A DNA stretch of 64,000 bases from Saprospiraceae bacterium (GTDB lineage Bacteria; Bacteroidota; Bacteroidia; Chitinophagales; Saprospiraceae): the NCBI GenBank assembly GCA_013001595.1, contig JABDMH010000127.1, positions 62,001 to 126,000 on the forward strand, given 5' to 3'. Below the pieces are notes generated by a model. The model did not search any database. It saw nothing but the letters and a program-made list of their open reading frames with translations, and was not told the origin of the DNA. A program made the translations under genes and the position numbers. Shown in pieces: positions 1-9,323 of this stretch (position 1 is the first letter of the stretch; every line of letters starts with the position of its first letter).

Positions 1-78
1 AATCATTACTGAATAAGGAACATCTGTACGGAAGCCATCTTCCATAGCAGTGCCGTACCAGGGAAATCTTCTCTTCAT
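1..78 (-). CDS. Partial unknown protein, N-terminus only
   Basis: An ATG read on the minus strand at 76-78 opens a frame that runs off the left edge of the window, giving 26 residues that begin MKRRFPWYGTAMEDGF. The start lies two bases after the stop codon of the upstream MoxR-like ATPase gene, so the two are almost certainly co-transcribed and perhaps translationally coupled. There is no signal peptide in the visible part. In MoxR operons the next gene is often a von Willebrand A domain or DUF58 protein, but nothing in these 26 residues lets me assign a family. Confidence 0.6.
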   Translation of the reverse strand, partial: MKRRFPWYGTAMEDGFRTDVPYSVMI

Positions 79-80
79 GG

Positions 81-1031
81 TTATGATGTTTTTGTGGAAG
101 AATCGGAATCAACATCCTTGAAGTACTGATTCAATACCTGTACTAGTCCATTTTTCTCAGACACTGATGCACCGCCAAAAAATATCGTGGTGATCGCAGC
201 CTTTATTTGATATCTGGGCCTACGAACCCATCTTCCAAGCGCCTTGTATTGGCGAAAAGTTGGAAAGGGCACTGACTTGTACTCTCCTTCTTGTTTCTTC
301 GCTCGCAGGAAGTGGGTAAAATCCAAGAGCCTTCCCAGTTCCTCTTCTGGAATCGAGATCATCTTTCTTAGAATCTCCTTTTCCCTTTGCATTTCCAAGT
401 ATCCCAGAGTCAATTGGAGGGTGAATCTTGACTGTAAGGCTCCATCCAGATCATGCAAAAGATAATTGCCACCTTCTCGATCCTGATAATTCGAATCCAT
501 GAGTATGCAGGCATTGAGGCTACCCAGATTTTGGCCCCGATGATCATAGACTTGATCATTGAGAAAACTGGTCACCAATGCGTGCTGGACTGATGTGTGG
601 GTTCGTCCGAGTTCTTGAAACCACATAATGATGTCGTGGTCATCGTTGAGACTCATAGCTTCCTTGGCAGCCTTCAATGGTGGTTGGTCCTCATCCAATG
701 TGCGATTCTCCGCAATGGCTCGACGGGTGAATAGCTCATCAGGCCCTTGGTAGTGAACTAGGGGGATGGTAAAGACCTTCAACGACTGGTAATCCATTCC
801 CATATTTGAGCAAAGAGACCGCCAATTACGAGGGAGAATATTACCTAAGGTTGACTTTCCAGTGCCAGTACCACCGCTAAGATGGATCACCTCACGGTTT
901 CGGACACCATGTACGATAGATTCGAGAATTTCCTTTTTCACATAAAATGGCCCACTTCCTGTGGTTAGCGCAATCAGATCATCATCAGCTGACCTTTTCC
1001 ATTTACTCTTAGAATTGACTGGACATATCAT
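81..1031 (-). CDS. MoxR-like AAA+ ATPase
   Basis: This is a cytoplasmic P-loop ATPase of 316 residues. The Walker A motif GGTGTGKST is at residues 53-61, a Walker B-like strand DIIMWFQE at 133-140, a sensor-1-like asparagine in MDSNYQ near 181, and an arginine-bearing LQSRF near 199-203. The order and spacing match the MoxR/CbbQ branch of AAA+ proteins, which remodel partner proteins, typically together with a von Willebrand A partner. Walker B ends FQE rather than the usual DE, so the family call is good but the subfamily is open. It sits 11 bases after the 366-aa gene upstream and 2 bases before the partial gene downstream, which makes an operon of at least three genes. The role of the complex is not known. 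Confidence 0.75.
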   Translation of the reverse strand: MICPVNSKSKWKRSADDDLIALTTGSGPFYVKKEILESIVHGVRNREVIHLSGGTGTGKSTLGNILPRNWRSLCSNMGMDYQSLKVFTIPLVHYQGPDELFTRRAIAENRTLDEDQPPLKAAKEAMSLNDDHDIIMWFQELGRTHTSVQHALVTSFLNDQVYDHRGQNLGSLNACILMDSNYQDREGGNYLLHDLDGALQSRFTLQLTLGYLEMQREKEILRKMISIPEEELGRLLDFTHFLRAKKQEGEYKSVPFPTFRQYKALGRWVRRPRYQIKAAITTIFFGGASVSEKNGLVQVLNQYFKDVDSDSSTKTS

Positions 1032-1042
1032 CTTTATAATTT

Positions 1043-2143
1043 TTATGATTTAGAAATAGCGAATAAGTATTCTAGGTTTTTGGAGGGATCCATCAAGTCA
1101 GGAAGTTGCCTAAGATTGGCCTTGACTAATGAAATCAATACAAGTTCACTTACGGGTCCGAAGCGCTGCAGGGCTGTAAGCATCTGTTGGAATAATTCTT
1201 CACTATCGCTCACTGCAATACCTCCGTACCGACGGCCATAGACCTCCAATGAAAGGGCAAGCAGTATTTCAGTAGAGACATTCTGATCTGGGAAAATACG
1301 GGTGACCGCATTCTCAATCTTCTTTGCCTCCTGCTCTGCCAAGTGTCCAAGGCATACCATAGAGAATTCGTGAGTGAGCGCGGTCTCACTTAAACGAGCG
1401 AGCACATCAATGCTGAAGTCGATATTACGTTGCCAAACACCAAGGATGTCAATCAATTTCCAACTGGTTTTGACGAAGTCGGCCTTCAGCAACCCAATTG
1501 ACCTACGGTCATTTGTTAAGTGTGTGGCCAGAGCCCTCCAACAAAGTTGCTGGCAGAGAATACCATCACAAAGGATAACTAAGGGGTAGTCCCCTCGTAT
1601 GATGCTTGATATTTCATGAAACCAACTTTGATGCACATCTAACCATTTCATCAATTTCTGATCATGGAATGGATATACATACTCCAAATTGGCAGTGCTA
1701 TACTTCTTCTCTATGGCCAATTGGTCCAACACAGGAAGATCTCGCCGCAAAGCCTCAGTGCACTTCATACATGACTCCAACCAGCTAACTACGTAATCTC
1801 TGTCACCGACTTCCTCCGTGTCAAACTGAAATCTCAATTTGATTCGGGAGGGTCCATTCTGATCCTGATCGACGGGCAAGATGGTAAAGGGGTGATTTTG
1901 GAGAATGGCCAGATGCTTGCAGAATCTCTCTAGAAGACCCTTGGTTTCGGAATGTGTTCGCAGCACCTCCACATCGACTACCATAGTGCTGGAGACGATG
2001 CGACCATGTATGCCCAAAATTCCTTGATGGAATAAATTATCCGAAGGCTTGCAGATAAATGCATTTCCGGACAGTGTTTTAATCTGCGTGCCGGTGATGT
2101 TTTCGGTTAGTGCAGCGATGGTAGAAATGGCAGTTTCGTCCAT
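1043..2143 (-). CDS. Unrecognised 366-aa protein, first gene of MoxR operon
   Basis: This is a soluble-looking protein without signal peptide or membrane segment. Residues 1 to about 135 alternate short strands and helices, with a stretch around DVEVLRTHSETKGLLERF followed by acidic strands, loosely like the CesT/YbjN chaperone fold. That resemblance is only visual. The remainder is helix-rich and contains a possible nucleotide-independent alpha/beta core. The gene is directly upstream of the MoxR-like ATPase with an 11-base gap, so it probably encodes a partner or substrate of it. The start ATG faces the divergent gene at 2327 across 183 bases, so both may be controlled from the same intergenic region. 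I do not recognise a family with confidence. Confidence 0.6.
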   Translation of the reverse strand: MDETAISTIAALTENITGTQIKTLSGNAFICKPSDNLFHQGILGIHGRIVSSTMVVDVEVLRTHSETKGLLERFCKHLAILQNHPFTILPVDQDQNGPSRIKLRFQFDTEEVGDRDYVVSWLESCMKCTEALRRDLPVLDQLAIEKKYSTANLEYVYPFHDQKLMKWLDVHQSWFHEISSIIRGDYPLVILCDGILCQQLCWRALATHLTNDRRSIGLLKADFVKTSWKLIDILGVWQRNIDFSIDVLARLSETALTHEFSMVCLGHLAEQEAKKIENAVTRIFPDQNVSTEILLALSLEVYGRRYGGIAVSDSEELFQQMLTALQRFGPVSELVLISLVKANLRQLPDLMDPSKNLEYLFAISKS

Positions 2144-2326
2144 GATCTCGTCCCTTTGAAAGGTAAAGATGAGGGAGATTCTGATCCCAAAAAACAGTTA
2201 TGAGAAAAAGAGAAGTGTTGGACTACTTGGAATGAGTTCAACTTTTTTCCAAAGAGTTACAAGCAACCGAAACATTTGTTTTCAGGTAGGAATAGAGTAA
2301 ATTAAGCGGTCAATAAACCACAGGCC

Positions 2327-3358
2327 ATGGTAAAATTGAATCGAGCACAGTTATATTATCTTCTCTTGGAATTGGAAAAGAAGTGCGAAAAGAAACTGGG
2401 AAAAGCATTGGACAACTCCACACAACATAAGTACTTCGGCTATAGCAATAAAATTGAAATAAATAACCAACAGCCGCCATTGGGATCAATTGCTCAGATT
2501 GTCCGGAGTACTTTAATGGAAGAAAAATATATGAAACAGGGTTTTGATATCAACGAGATGATTCCTGTATTTGAGACACAAAGCTTAATCAATGCAATGA
2601 GAGCTTTCAATCGCGGTTCAACAATCCTTTCTCTTACGTTAAGATATTTGATGGCCTATCTTTATTTTATAGGTTTCTATAATGAAGTCGAGGGGGATCA
2701 ATATGCTTCCTGCAAAAAAGGTTTGGATCGGTTGGTAAAGCAGTACAAGAATATCCCCGTGCCATCTCAATACCATCCAACGAACTCGCCAACATCCGGT
2801 CCAAGGAGTAAGAGCAAGTCTGAGGATAAAACGACTCAAACGGTTCGTGTTCATTTTCAAGATAGCCATTGGTACTACTATTCTTTCAAACCGCATAATA
2901 ACGAGATCATCAGAGCAGTACTTCACATCCATCATATCGAAGTGTCACCGACACAAATCTTTCGGGGAGAAGTCGACTTAGACAATCCAAATCCTGGTTT
3001 CCCTTACTCAGGTAGTATCGAAGTCATCCTTAATCGCAGGATCATTCGACTCGAATTAAGAACAAACAGTGGTAAAGGAATTACTTGTTATGGTTTCGCT
3101 AACATGGACAGTAAAGATCCTGTGCAAATAATACTGGGAGAGATGCTTGCGTATACAGACCAAAACGAGATCTATTCTGCCGACGTCATTCTACAAAGGA
3201 CTGATGAAACTGCAGCAGGAGAAATATTGCCCTGGAACGACCCAAAAATTCCTGACAGTATTAGAGTATTCTTTTCATCTGCATTGTACAGCCAAAGCAA
3301 AGTGCCACAATATATTAACTCCCTGGAAGCATTGAACAAGTACAATAATTCGCAATAA
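2327..3358 (+). CDS. Unrecognised 343-aa protein, possible N-terminal HTH-like domain
   Basis: The gene is divergent from the MoxR operon. The N-terminal 125 residues are helical and include a YFGY motif near residue 37 and a segment LSLTLRYLMAYLYFIGF near 100-117; this pattern recalls a helix-turn-helix-like domain seen at the start of many Bacteroidota proteins, but the match is by eye. A low-complexity Ser/Thr/Lys linker (about 150-170) leads to a beta-rich C-terminal region of about 150 residues with many alternating hydrophobic strands, which could bind a ligand. No catalytic motif, signal peptide or membrane segment is visible. Its position suggests a regulator or effector of the neighbouring MoxR operon, which is inference only. 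Confidence 0.55.
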   Translation: MVKLNRAQLYYLLLELEKKCEKKLGKALDNSTQHKYFGYSNKIEINNQQPPLGSIAQIVRSTLMEEKYMKQGFDINEMIPVFETQSLINAMRAFNRGSTILSLTLRYLMAYLYFIGFYNEVEGDQYASCKKGLDRLVKQYKNIPVPSQYHPTNSPTSGPRSKSKSEDKTTQTVRVHFQDSHWYYYSFKPHNNEIIRAVLHIHHIEVSPTQIFRGEVDLDNPNPGFPYSGSIEVILNRRIIRLELRTNSGKGITCYGFANMDSKDPVQIILGEMLAYTDQNEIYSADVILQRTDETAAGEILPWNDPKIPDSIRVFFSSALYSQSKVPQYINSLEALNKYNNSQ

Positions 3359-3454
3359 ATAGCTGGTCAACTAACGGATGAAACAATTCATCAATAAGGA
3401 GCATAACAACGTAAGCCTTCTACTAGATTATTAACGACAACAAACTGCTAGATT

Positions 3455-5083
3455 CTATCCGGCATCCACCCATATGGGGCTTGACCAGGCAAATTGTCGA
3501 TTGGCCTGAGTCACGCGGACGTAATACCATGTGGTTTTGTGGCCTTCATCCTGATCAACGAACTCGAATTTTGTCTTGTAGTTTTCCTCAAAAACCGGTC
3601 TGTGCAGAAGAGCCGTCTCTTTGGGAAATCGACCCGTCAACAGCACTTGGTTACTTTCACACAATTCTCCAAGCGTAAATTCCCAACTTTTTTCTGTTGG
3701 AGAGGTGGTCTTGATTCCTAATTTAGTTTCAGGGCCCCCACTTATTTTCAGGGCAATGCCTTTTTGCGCTTGATCCTCAAATTCCTGACGTCGAGCGGTA
3801 AATGATTTAAGGCGAATACCTTGTGTATGCTGATCCAGCATCTGGTCTCGGTGCAACTCTTCAAAAGGTCCGGCGCGAAATGCTGGCTGTACCGACTCAA
3901 GTATACCATTTTCCAGATCAAACTGAATATCCCAATCGGTGACCGTAGCCATATTTAAATCGGCCCATGGTCCCCATCCATACTCAAACCAGATAATGAC
4001 AGGTTTATTCCAGCTCTCTTGTGAATTTGGCCTATCCACGGGAAAATCGCGATAAATCACTCGATTATTTTTGACAACTTCTACCATGTTGACTTGGTCC
4101 CATCCGGTGACATCAACAGCAATTTTCCGCTCTCGGATAAAGTCAATTTCCTGGCCCATCATTTTTCCGTTGAGGGTCACATCTAGTAAGATGCGATCAC
4201 CCGTAACCGCATAAGTACGACGATTCCAGAAGGCGTCGAAAATCGACTCACGAGATAGGTCTTTGGCCAAGACTACGGCAAGTCCCTGTGAATAAGCACC
4301 AGGCTTCCCCAAATGATCGTCAGTGCTGGCTATGATTCCAAATCGATCACCTTGTGAGAGCCGGTACTGGAGTGTGTTCTGCGTCCATCTACCGCCCGGT
4401 GAATGCCGAATATAGGGGTATGGTCCTCGATCAGAAACGGCATTGCCCCACTCTGAATAAACTTCTAATAAAGGCGCCAGTTTCGGATCTCGCATCTCAA
4501 AATTGGCTCCTCTCCTTCCCTGTATATTAGCGGGATGATGGGGTATCATAATGGCTCCTGACCGCCGAACAAAATCTTGTAGTTCACTTAAGCTATTTGC
4601 CAGATAGAGCACTGGATTTTCATTTGGAAACAATAAGTGATAATCTCCCATACTTGAAGAGTGCCATTCATATGCTGGGAATGTGATAAATTGTCCAGGT
4701 TTATGAAACTCCCGCACGATGGACAAGACGTCTGGCCATCGATCTTTTGTCACTTCGAAGCCGTGATACCACTTTTCTTCAATAGCGCCCTCATACTTTT
4801 CAATATCGTGCCAATGAGCGTGCGGTGTGAGTGCATAGAAATCCAATCGTTGATTTTCGGCAATCTCAAAAGAACGCCTCAAACTACCCTTCGCATATCC
4901 AATCGCATTGTGATTGTGGACATCTCCAAAATAGTGGTTGTACGTTATGTCTTGCTCGTCACCCAAAATCTCCGTAGCACTAAGGCCGGACCCTATTAAT
5001 CTATTGGTTGATAGACCTAGACCCAGACTAAAAAGTCCCATTTGCTTCAGCAGCTCCCTGCGCGAGTATTTAAATTTCTTCAT
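3455..5083 (-). CDS. Exported PHP-domain metallohydrolase (CehA/McbA or DUF3604-like)
   Basis: The 542-residue protein starts with SRRELLKQ followed by a hydrophobic stretch, which is a Tat-type or Sec signal peptide. The mature part opens with a PHP metal-binding motif DVHNHN near residue 54, then TPHAHWHD near 86-93, a FPAYEW glutamate near 135, a PHHP histidine pair, and STDDH, the expected order of metal ligands in PHP hydrolases. Downstream of the PHP domain is a beta-rich region typical of CehA/McbA-like enzymes, which cleave ester or phosphoester bonds; the substrate is unknown. It is the last gene of the same-strand catabolic block. A second, more diverged relative lies at 29371-31503. 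Confidence 0.75.
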   Translation of the reverse strand: MKKFKYSRRELLKQMGLFSLGLGLSTNRLIGSGLSATEILGDEQDITYNHYFGDVHNHNAIGYAKGSLRRSFEIAENQRLDFYALTPHAHWHDIEKYEGAIEEKWYHGFEVTKDRWPDVLSIVREFHKPGQFITFPAYEWHSSSMGDYHLLFPNENPVLYLANSLSELQDFVRRSGAIMIPHHPANIQGRRGANFEMRDPKLAPLLEVYSEWGNAVSDRGPYPYIRHSPGGRWTQNTLQYRLSQGDRFGIIASTDDHLGKPGAYSQGLAVVLAKDLSRESIFDAFWNRRTYAVTGDRILLDVTLNGKMMGQEIDFIRERKIAVDVTGWDQVNMVEVVKNNRVIYRDFPVDRPNSQESWNKPVIIWFEYGWGPWADLNMATVTDWDIQFDLENGILESVQPAFRAGPFEELHRDQMLDQHTQGIRLKSFTARRQEFEDQAQKGIALKISGGPETKLGIKTTSPTEKSWEFTLGELCESNQVLLTGRFPKETALLHRPVFEENYKTKFEFVDQDEGHKTTWYYVRVTQANRQFAWSSPIWVDAG

Positions 5084-5152
5084 CCGGCCTTCATCTTATT
5101 TTTGGCAGATCATCAAACCAGTTGGATAAAAATTCTCTTTGAGATCTTATAA

Positions 5153-6553
5153 TCACAAATGCTCAAACATGGCCTCATAATGATCCGAAGGCATAAAAAT
5201 ACCTCCACTCTGTTCATAAAAGGAAGCACCCGTGTGAAAAACACCATCTCTCGCAACAACCCATTCTGCGTTCTTCGAAGGATGATAACTCATTAATTTA
5301 TCCCATTCTTTGTAGTACTGGTGACCATTAGTCTCTTGAAGACCTACGCCAACACCCGGAAATAGTGGAAGTCGGGCAGCAATATTTTTATTCCATTCTG
5401 CCAGAATCGGACCGACGGTCAAATCGGCACAGAAACAGGGTATACCCTTTTCATAGGCTAATTGTGCAATCTTCAGGGTCATACTCAGCGTCTTTGCAAT
5501 GGCTTTTACCGCAAATGCATTATACCCCATTTCGATGCGTCGCTCCGCTTCTTCCACGGTGTGACAGCTTTCATCCGATGCCACCCGCACTCCCATGTCT
5601 CCAACATTAGCTTCGTACGGCTCTGGGAATGGTTCTTCCAGTACAGCAATCTGATCAAATGCCCTGATCTTTTTCGCGTGATCAAGTAGCCTCAACAAAG
5701 TTTCCTTTTTGTGATAGCGGCCATTGGCATCAAAGTAGTACGGTATTTTGCCATTGCTGGTATACTTCGTCTCTCGTGACCCAATCGCTCTATGTAGTTC
5801 GGTCATGAACTGCTTGTCTTTGTCCAACATTTCTTCTTGAGTCCCTGCTGCTCCAATCTTCAATTTCAATACGAAAAAACCAGCATCAACAGCGGCAACG
5901 AGCTTTTCTATTTTGGTGCCGGTTGGAAAAGATGGAATACTTGCTACACCCTTATGTTTTTCTCCTATGCCTTGCCTAAATTGGGCTGGGACCATGTCAT
6001 CAAAAGTTGCGAAATTGTTTTCTGCTGCAAACAACAACCAGGCTGCATTATCCACACTCACCAGTGCATTCAATGCAAAAGTCTTGCTCAGCTCTGGATT
6101 CTGGGTAACTTGCTTTGCATAAGCATAGACCTCAGGAAAAATATGTTCTTGCAGCTGAATCGGGTCGGTGAACGTCTCACCTTTGATCAATTGTAGGGCA
6201 TACTCACTAATCGAAAACATCAAGGCATTTGCACCTGCTTCTGTATGGGCTCTTGCCACGTTACCATCAGACCATAGGGTGCCTTGTGGTCCCAGCCCAA
6301 CTTTACGAATACCGGATTCACTTTTCAAGCAGGCTATTCCGGTCCATTTATCCGTCGTTGCCCCACCTTTAAATCGATATGGAATCAGTTGTTCACGTTC
6401 AAAATTCGCTCCCACCTGCTCAATTTTAATTTGTTTCAATTTCTGCACTCCTGTCAAACCACGAGCACCAACACAAGTAGTTCCGATCAGACATGAAGCC
6501 AGCACTCCGGAAGTGTTCTGCATAAATGTTCGACGATCAATAGATTTCTTCAT
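5153..6553 (-). CDS. Exported enolase-superfamily enzyme (mandelate racemase/muconate lactonizing type)
   Basis: After an IDRRTF-containing signal region, this 466-residue protein carries the barrel motifs of the superfamily. These are a KxK pair at K230/K232, metal ligands at D275 (YYFDANG), E306/E307 (VLEEP) and D327/E328 (ASDES), and a distal lysine K350 (AFAVK). Lysines on both sides suit abstraction of a proton alpha to a carboxylate, so a sugar-acid dehydratase, an epimerase or a racemase are all possible. An exported member is unusual, since most act in the cytoplasm. It lies 69 bases upstream of the PHP hydrolase and 163 bases after the DUF6807 gene, so it belongs to the same catabolic block. 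The exact substrate cannot be read from sequence. Confidence 0.78.
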   Translation of the reverse strand: MKKSIDRRTFMQNTSGVLASCLIGTTCVGARGLTGVQKLKQIKIEQVGANFEREQLIPYRFKGGATTDKWTGIACLKSESGIRKVGLGPQGTLWSDGNVARAHTEAGANALMFSISEYALQLIKGETFTDPIQLQEHIFPEVYAYAKQVTQNPELSKTFALNALVSVDNAAWLLFAAENNFATFDDMVPAQFRQGIGEKHKGVASIPSFPTGTKIEKLVAAVDAGFFVLKLKIGAAGTQEEMLDKDKQFMTELHRAIGSRETKYTSNGKIPYYFDANGRYHKKETLLRLLDHAKKIRAFDQIAVLEEPFPEPYEANVGDMGVRVASDESCHTVEEAERRIEMGYNAFAVKAIAKTLSMTLKIAQLAYEKGIPCFCADLTVGPILAEWNKNIAARLPLFPGVGVGLQETNGHQYYKEWDKLMSYHPSKNAEWVVARDGVFHTGASFYEQSGGIFMPSDHYEAMFEHL

Positions 6554-6716
6554 TATGTTACATTAGATGTTAAAGAGAATAATTCAGACCCTTTCCCCTT
6601 ATCAATCGTGAATTTTCACCTGGACTTGGCTTCTTATACGTTTAAGTGAACCAAAGAGGTCTAAAAAATCGAATCGAGGGAGCAGGATCATTATCCTTAT
6701 ACAGCAATTAGGGACC

Positions 6717-7790
6717 TCAATATTTAGCGGCAAAAGCATCCGCATGGACATTAATCTGCTCTTCTGACAAATAAAATCCAGAACTGATCAATACCCGGTA
6801 CCGGAAGGTGACAGAAGCTCCTGACTTTATTGAAAAGTTTACCATTTCCTCGTTTCTGGTAAAATCCTTGGCACCCAAAGGATTAGCCGAAAAAAGTCCG
6901 TATCCTCGGGCATGCCACCATGTCGGATAGCTTGGATTGTCAGGATGATCACAAATCACCAGCGATATCTTTCTACCATCGATAGTCCCGGACAGATCCA
7001 TCCACCGGGCTCTGGTTCCCCAAACTTCCAGTCCGCTGATCCCTTCACTGCTTCGGTAATTACCGGAGATATCTTCCTGATTTGCAGCCTCGACTTTTTC
7101 TGGATGTCCGTCAGCACTATATAATGTCATCTCCCCCTGTGCCGGTAATTCCAATTGCCGGGCCACCCGAATGCCAAACATACCTTCCTTGGTATCTGGT
7201 AAGGATACATCTTCTCCAGAACCCGCAGTTAAGGTAGTAATCCGATCAATGAACTGGACAGAATCCCTGGCGACAAAATGATATTCCGTGCGCTCTTTCA
7301 AGACCTCAGTGCCTACACTATCTGCCCAGTTCTCAGAAGTTATCAAAATACCTTCAGCGGTTCCCTCCGACAAGCGATCAACTTTCTGGTGCTTTATGAA
7401 TCCGCCATTCGAATTCTTCGTTCCCAGACCACGCGAACCGTTCCCCCAAAAGTCCGTGCCGTTCACATTACCATAGGTCAACCACATCCCAATCTGGTGC
7501 GGGTGATCAACTCGTTCTCCGGCTCTCGGATTGAGTGGAAATCCCCGAGTAATTTCCGTACCATCGCTGGTATAAATCGGGTATAATATCGGTTTGGTCA
7601 AATTATCGTGCCACCGAAAGGAGGTAAAGAGCTTGCCATCGATGTTGACATTAATGAGCTTGTTGGCACTATCTGCTTCAAATAAGACTTGGGGGCTCGC
7701 ATCCACTTTGTCCATTGCCGCGGGCTTTGAAGTACACGCGACCGCAACTAGCAGTACATACATTAGCCAGTAGATTGAGTTGGAATTCAT
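6717..7790 (-). CDS. PmoA/DUF6807 family lipoprotein
   Basis: This 357-residue protein has a short lipoprotein signal ending in VAVACTS, so it should be lipid-anchored outside the cytoplasmic membrane. The body shows the hallmarks of the family annotated as PmoA or DUF6807: an RVDHPHQIGMW motif around residue 95, a following GTDFWG, and a late DHPDNPSYPTWWHARGYG stretch. Despite the name it is not a methane monooxygenase; family members usually sit next to Gfo/Idh oxidoreductases in glycan-degradation loci, as here, where a Gfo/Idh gene precedes it by 32 bases. The biochemical role of the family is not established to my knowledge. The fold is predicted to be a beta-sandwich. Confidence 0.8.
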   Translation of the reverse strand: MNSNSIYWLMYVLLVAVACTSKPAAMDKVDASPQVLFEADSANKLINVNIDGKLFTSFRWHDNLTKPILYPIYTSDGTEITRGFPLNPRAGERVDHPHQIGMWLTYGNVNGTDFWGNGSRGLGTKNSNGGFIKHQKVDRLSEGTAEGILITSENWADSVGTEVLKERTEYHFVARDSVQFIDRITTLTAGSGEDVSLPDTKEGMFGIRVARQLELPAQGEMTLYSADGHPEKVEAANQEDISGNYRSSEGISGLEVWGTRARWMDLSGTIDGRKISLVICDHPDNPSYPTWWHARGYGLFSANPLGAKDFTRNEEMVNFSIKSGASVTFRYRVLISSGFYLSEEQINVHADAFAAKY

Positions 7791-7822
7791 AAACGACTCA
7801 TAAAAAATTTATAAAAGTAAAA

Positions 7823-9199
7823 TCAGACCTCCTCTGGCACCACATAGGGCGGTCGGTACTGCCGTGTCAACATTGCATTGGCTGCTGGATCATCCATAAA
7901 TAACTCCCTGTCCATATCTGCTCCCATAAAGTTCATTTTCCGATCCAGTCGATAAGAGATGTTCGCCAGCAATGGAAGTGCCGTAGAGAAAAATCCCTCG
8001 CGAATATCGCAATGCAAGTCTGCATCCTTACCAGATCGAACCGCATCGATGAAATTTGAAAAATGGGACGTATCACTACCACCGGTTAATGAAATATCGT
8101 CATTGCTCCCTCCAGCTTCTTGGGAACCAGAGAAGGGTTCCTCTTCTCTTTTCCGAAATGCTTTCCAGGTGCCTCCATCAATCTCCAAGTATCCTTCCGC
8201 ACCGTAAAATACATTTCCTATCCGTGTGCTGAGACTGGATTCGGCATTCGAATAGCGACCTCTGGTCTCAAACTCCAAGATAGTTCCATCTTTGTACTTG
8301 AACACTGAATTTTGGGTATTGGGAGTTTCTTGGGCACATTCATCTGGGTCAATACCATAGATGCCTCCAGCAGAATAAATTGAGATTGGATGTTCATTCT
8401 TATTGAGTCCCCAGCGAGCGATATCAAACTGATGTGGTCCCTGGTTACCAGTGTCTCCGTTGCCTGTGTCCCAGAACCAGTGCCAGTTGTAGTGAGCGCG
8501 CTTCTCATTATAGGATCGCCAGGTGGCAGGCCCAAGCCATTGGTCATAATGCAGCGAGGATGGTGGATCGCTATCTTTAGCGATCCCAAATGAGTCTCGC
8601 GGTTTGATACAAAGTCCCCGTGCCATGTATACTTTTCCGATACCTCCGTCGTGCAAGAATTTCATGGCTTCCATAACATTGGATATTGACCGGTTCTGAA
8701 AACCAACTTGCATCCTCCGATCGTATTTACGAGCTGCCTCAATCATTTTACGCCCTTCCCTAATATTATGCATAGCAGGCTTTTCTACATAGACGTGTTT
8801 TCCGGCCTGACAAGCCCAGATGGCTCCCAGTGCATGCCAGTGGTTGGGAGTGGCAAATGATATGGCGTGTATATCAGGGTCCGCCAATACCTTCTGCATA
8901 TCCCACTCAGTCACGGGTTTTTCGCAGCCATTCTCAACTACCATGTTGACACGAGTCTGCAAAACCTCCTCATCGACATCACACAATGTGTTCAGCACAA
9001 TGTTATGACTGTCCCTCAGCTTGCAATAGGCACTGATATGAGCTTGGCCCCTGCCCCGTATTCCAACTACGGCTATATTGATTCTTTCATTTGCCCCGAC
9101 AATGGATGCGTACGATTTGGCTGTAAATCCCAATCCTCCAATGGCAACACCTCCGGTTCCAGCAATTCCCTTTTTGATAAATTCTCTTCTTTTTGTCAT
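7823..9199 (-). CDS. Exported Gfo/Idh/MocA family oxidoreductase
   Basis: The protein begins TKRREFIKKGIAGTGG, a Tat-type signal, consistent with export of a folded NAD(P)-bound enzyme. The Rossmann motif VVGIRGRGQAH lies near residues 44-54, and the family's EKPAMHN motif, whose lysine is catalytic, near 136. The C-terminal half holds the histidine-rich WHWFWDTGNGD and GPHQFDIARWG segments typical of Bacteroidota members. Such enzymes oxidise or reduce hydroxyls on sugars, often giving 3-keto glycosides. Neighbours are the DUF6807 lipoprotein downstream and the two-domain esterase upstream. Length (458 residues) fits the family. A DUF1080 domain able to cleave 3-keto sugars is encoded at 46247-49105, though distant. 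Confidence 0.85.
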   Translation of the reverse strand: MTKRREFIKKGIAGTGGVAIGGLGFTAKSYASIVGANERINIAVVGIRGRGQAHISAYCKLRDSHNIVLNTLCDVDEEVLQTRVNMVVENGCEKPVTEWDMQKVLADPDIHAISFATPNHWHALGAIWACQAGKHVYVEKPAMHNIREGRKMIEAARKYDRRMQVGFQNRSISNVMEAMKFLHDGGIGKVYMARGLCIKPRDSFGIAKDSDPPSSLHYDQWLGPATWRSYNEKRAHYNWHWFWDTGNGDTGNQGPHQFDIARWGLNKNEHPISIYSAGGIYGIDPDECAQETPNTQNSVFKYKDGTILEFETRGRYSNAESSLSTRIGNVFYGAEGYLEIDGGTWKAFRKREEEPFSGSQEAGGSNDDISLTGGSDTSHFSNFIDAVRSGKDADLHCDIREGFFSTALPLLANISYRLDRKMNFMGADMDRELFMDDPAANAMLTRQYRPPYVVPEEV

Positions 9200-9323
9200 T
9201 ATTAATGCATTTTATTTTTCCTAGTAAATTCCAGTTGTCAGAATCAGTACTCCGATTACCGGAATGTGGTCGTTAGTTATCGTCCCTTTTTTGCGAAATG
9301 CTTTGTTGTCATTTTCTCTAAAT

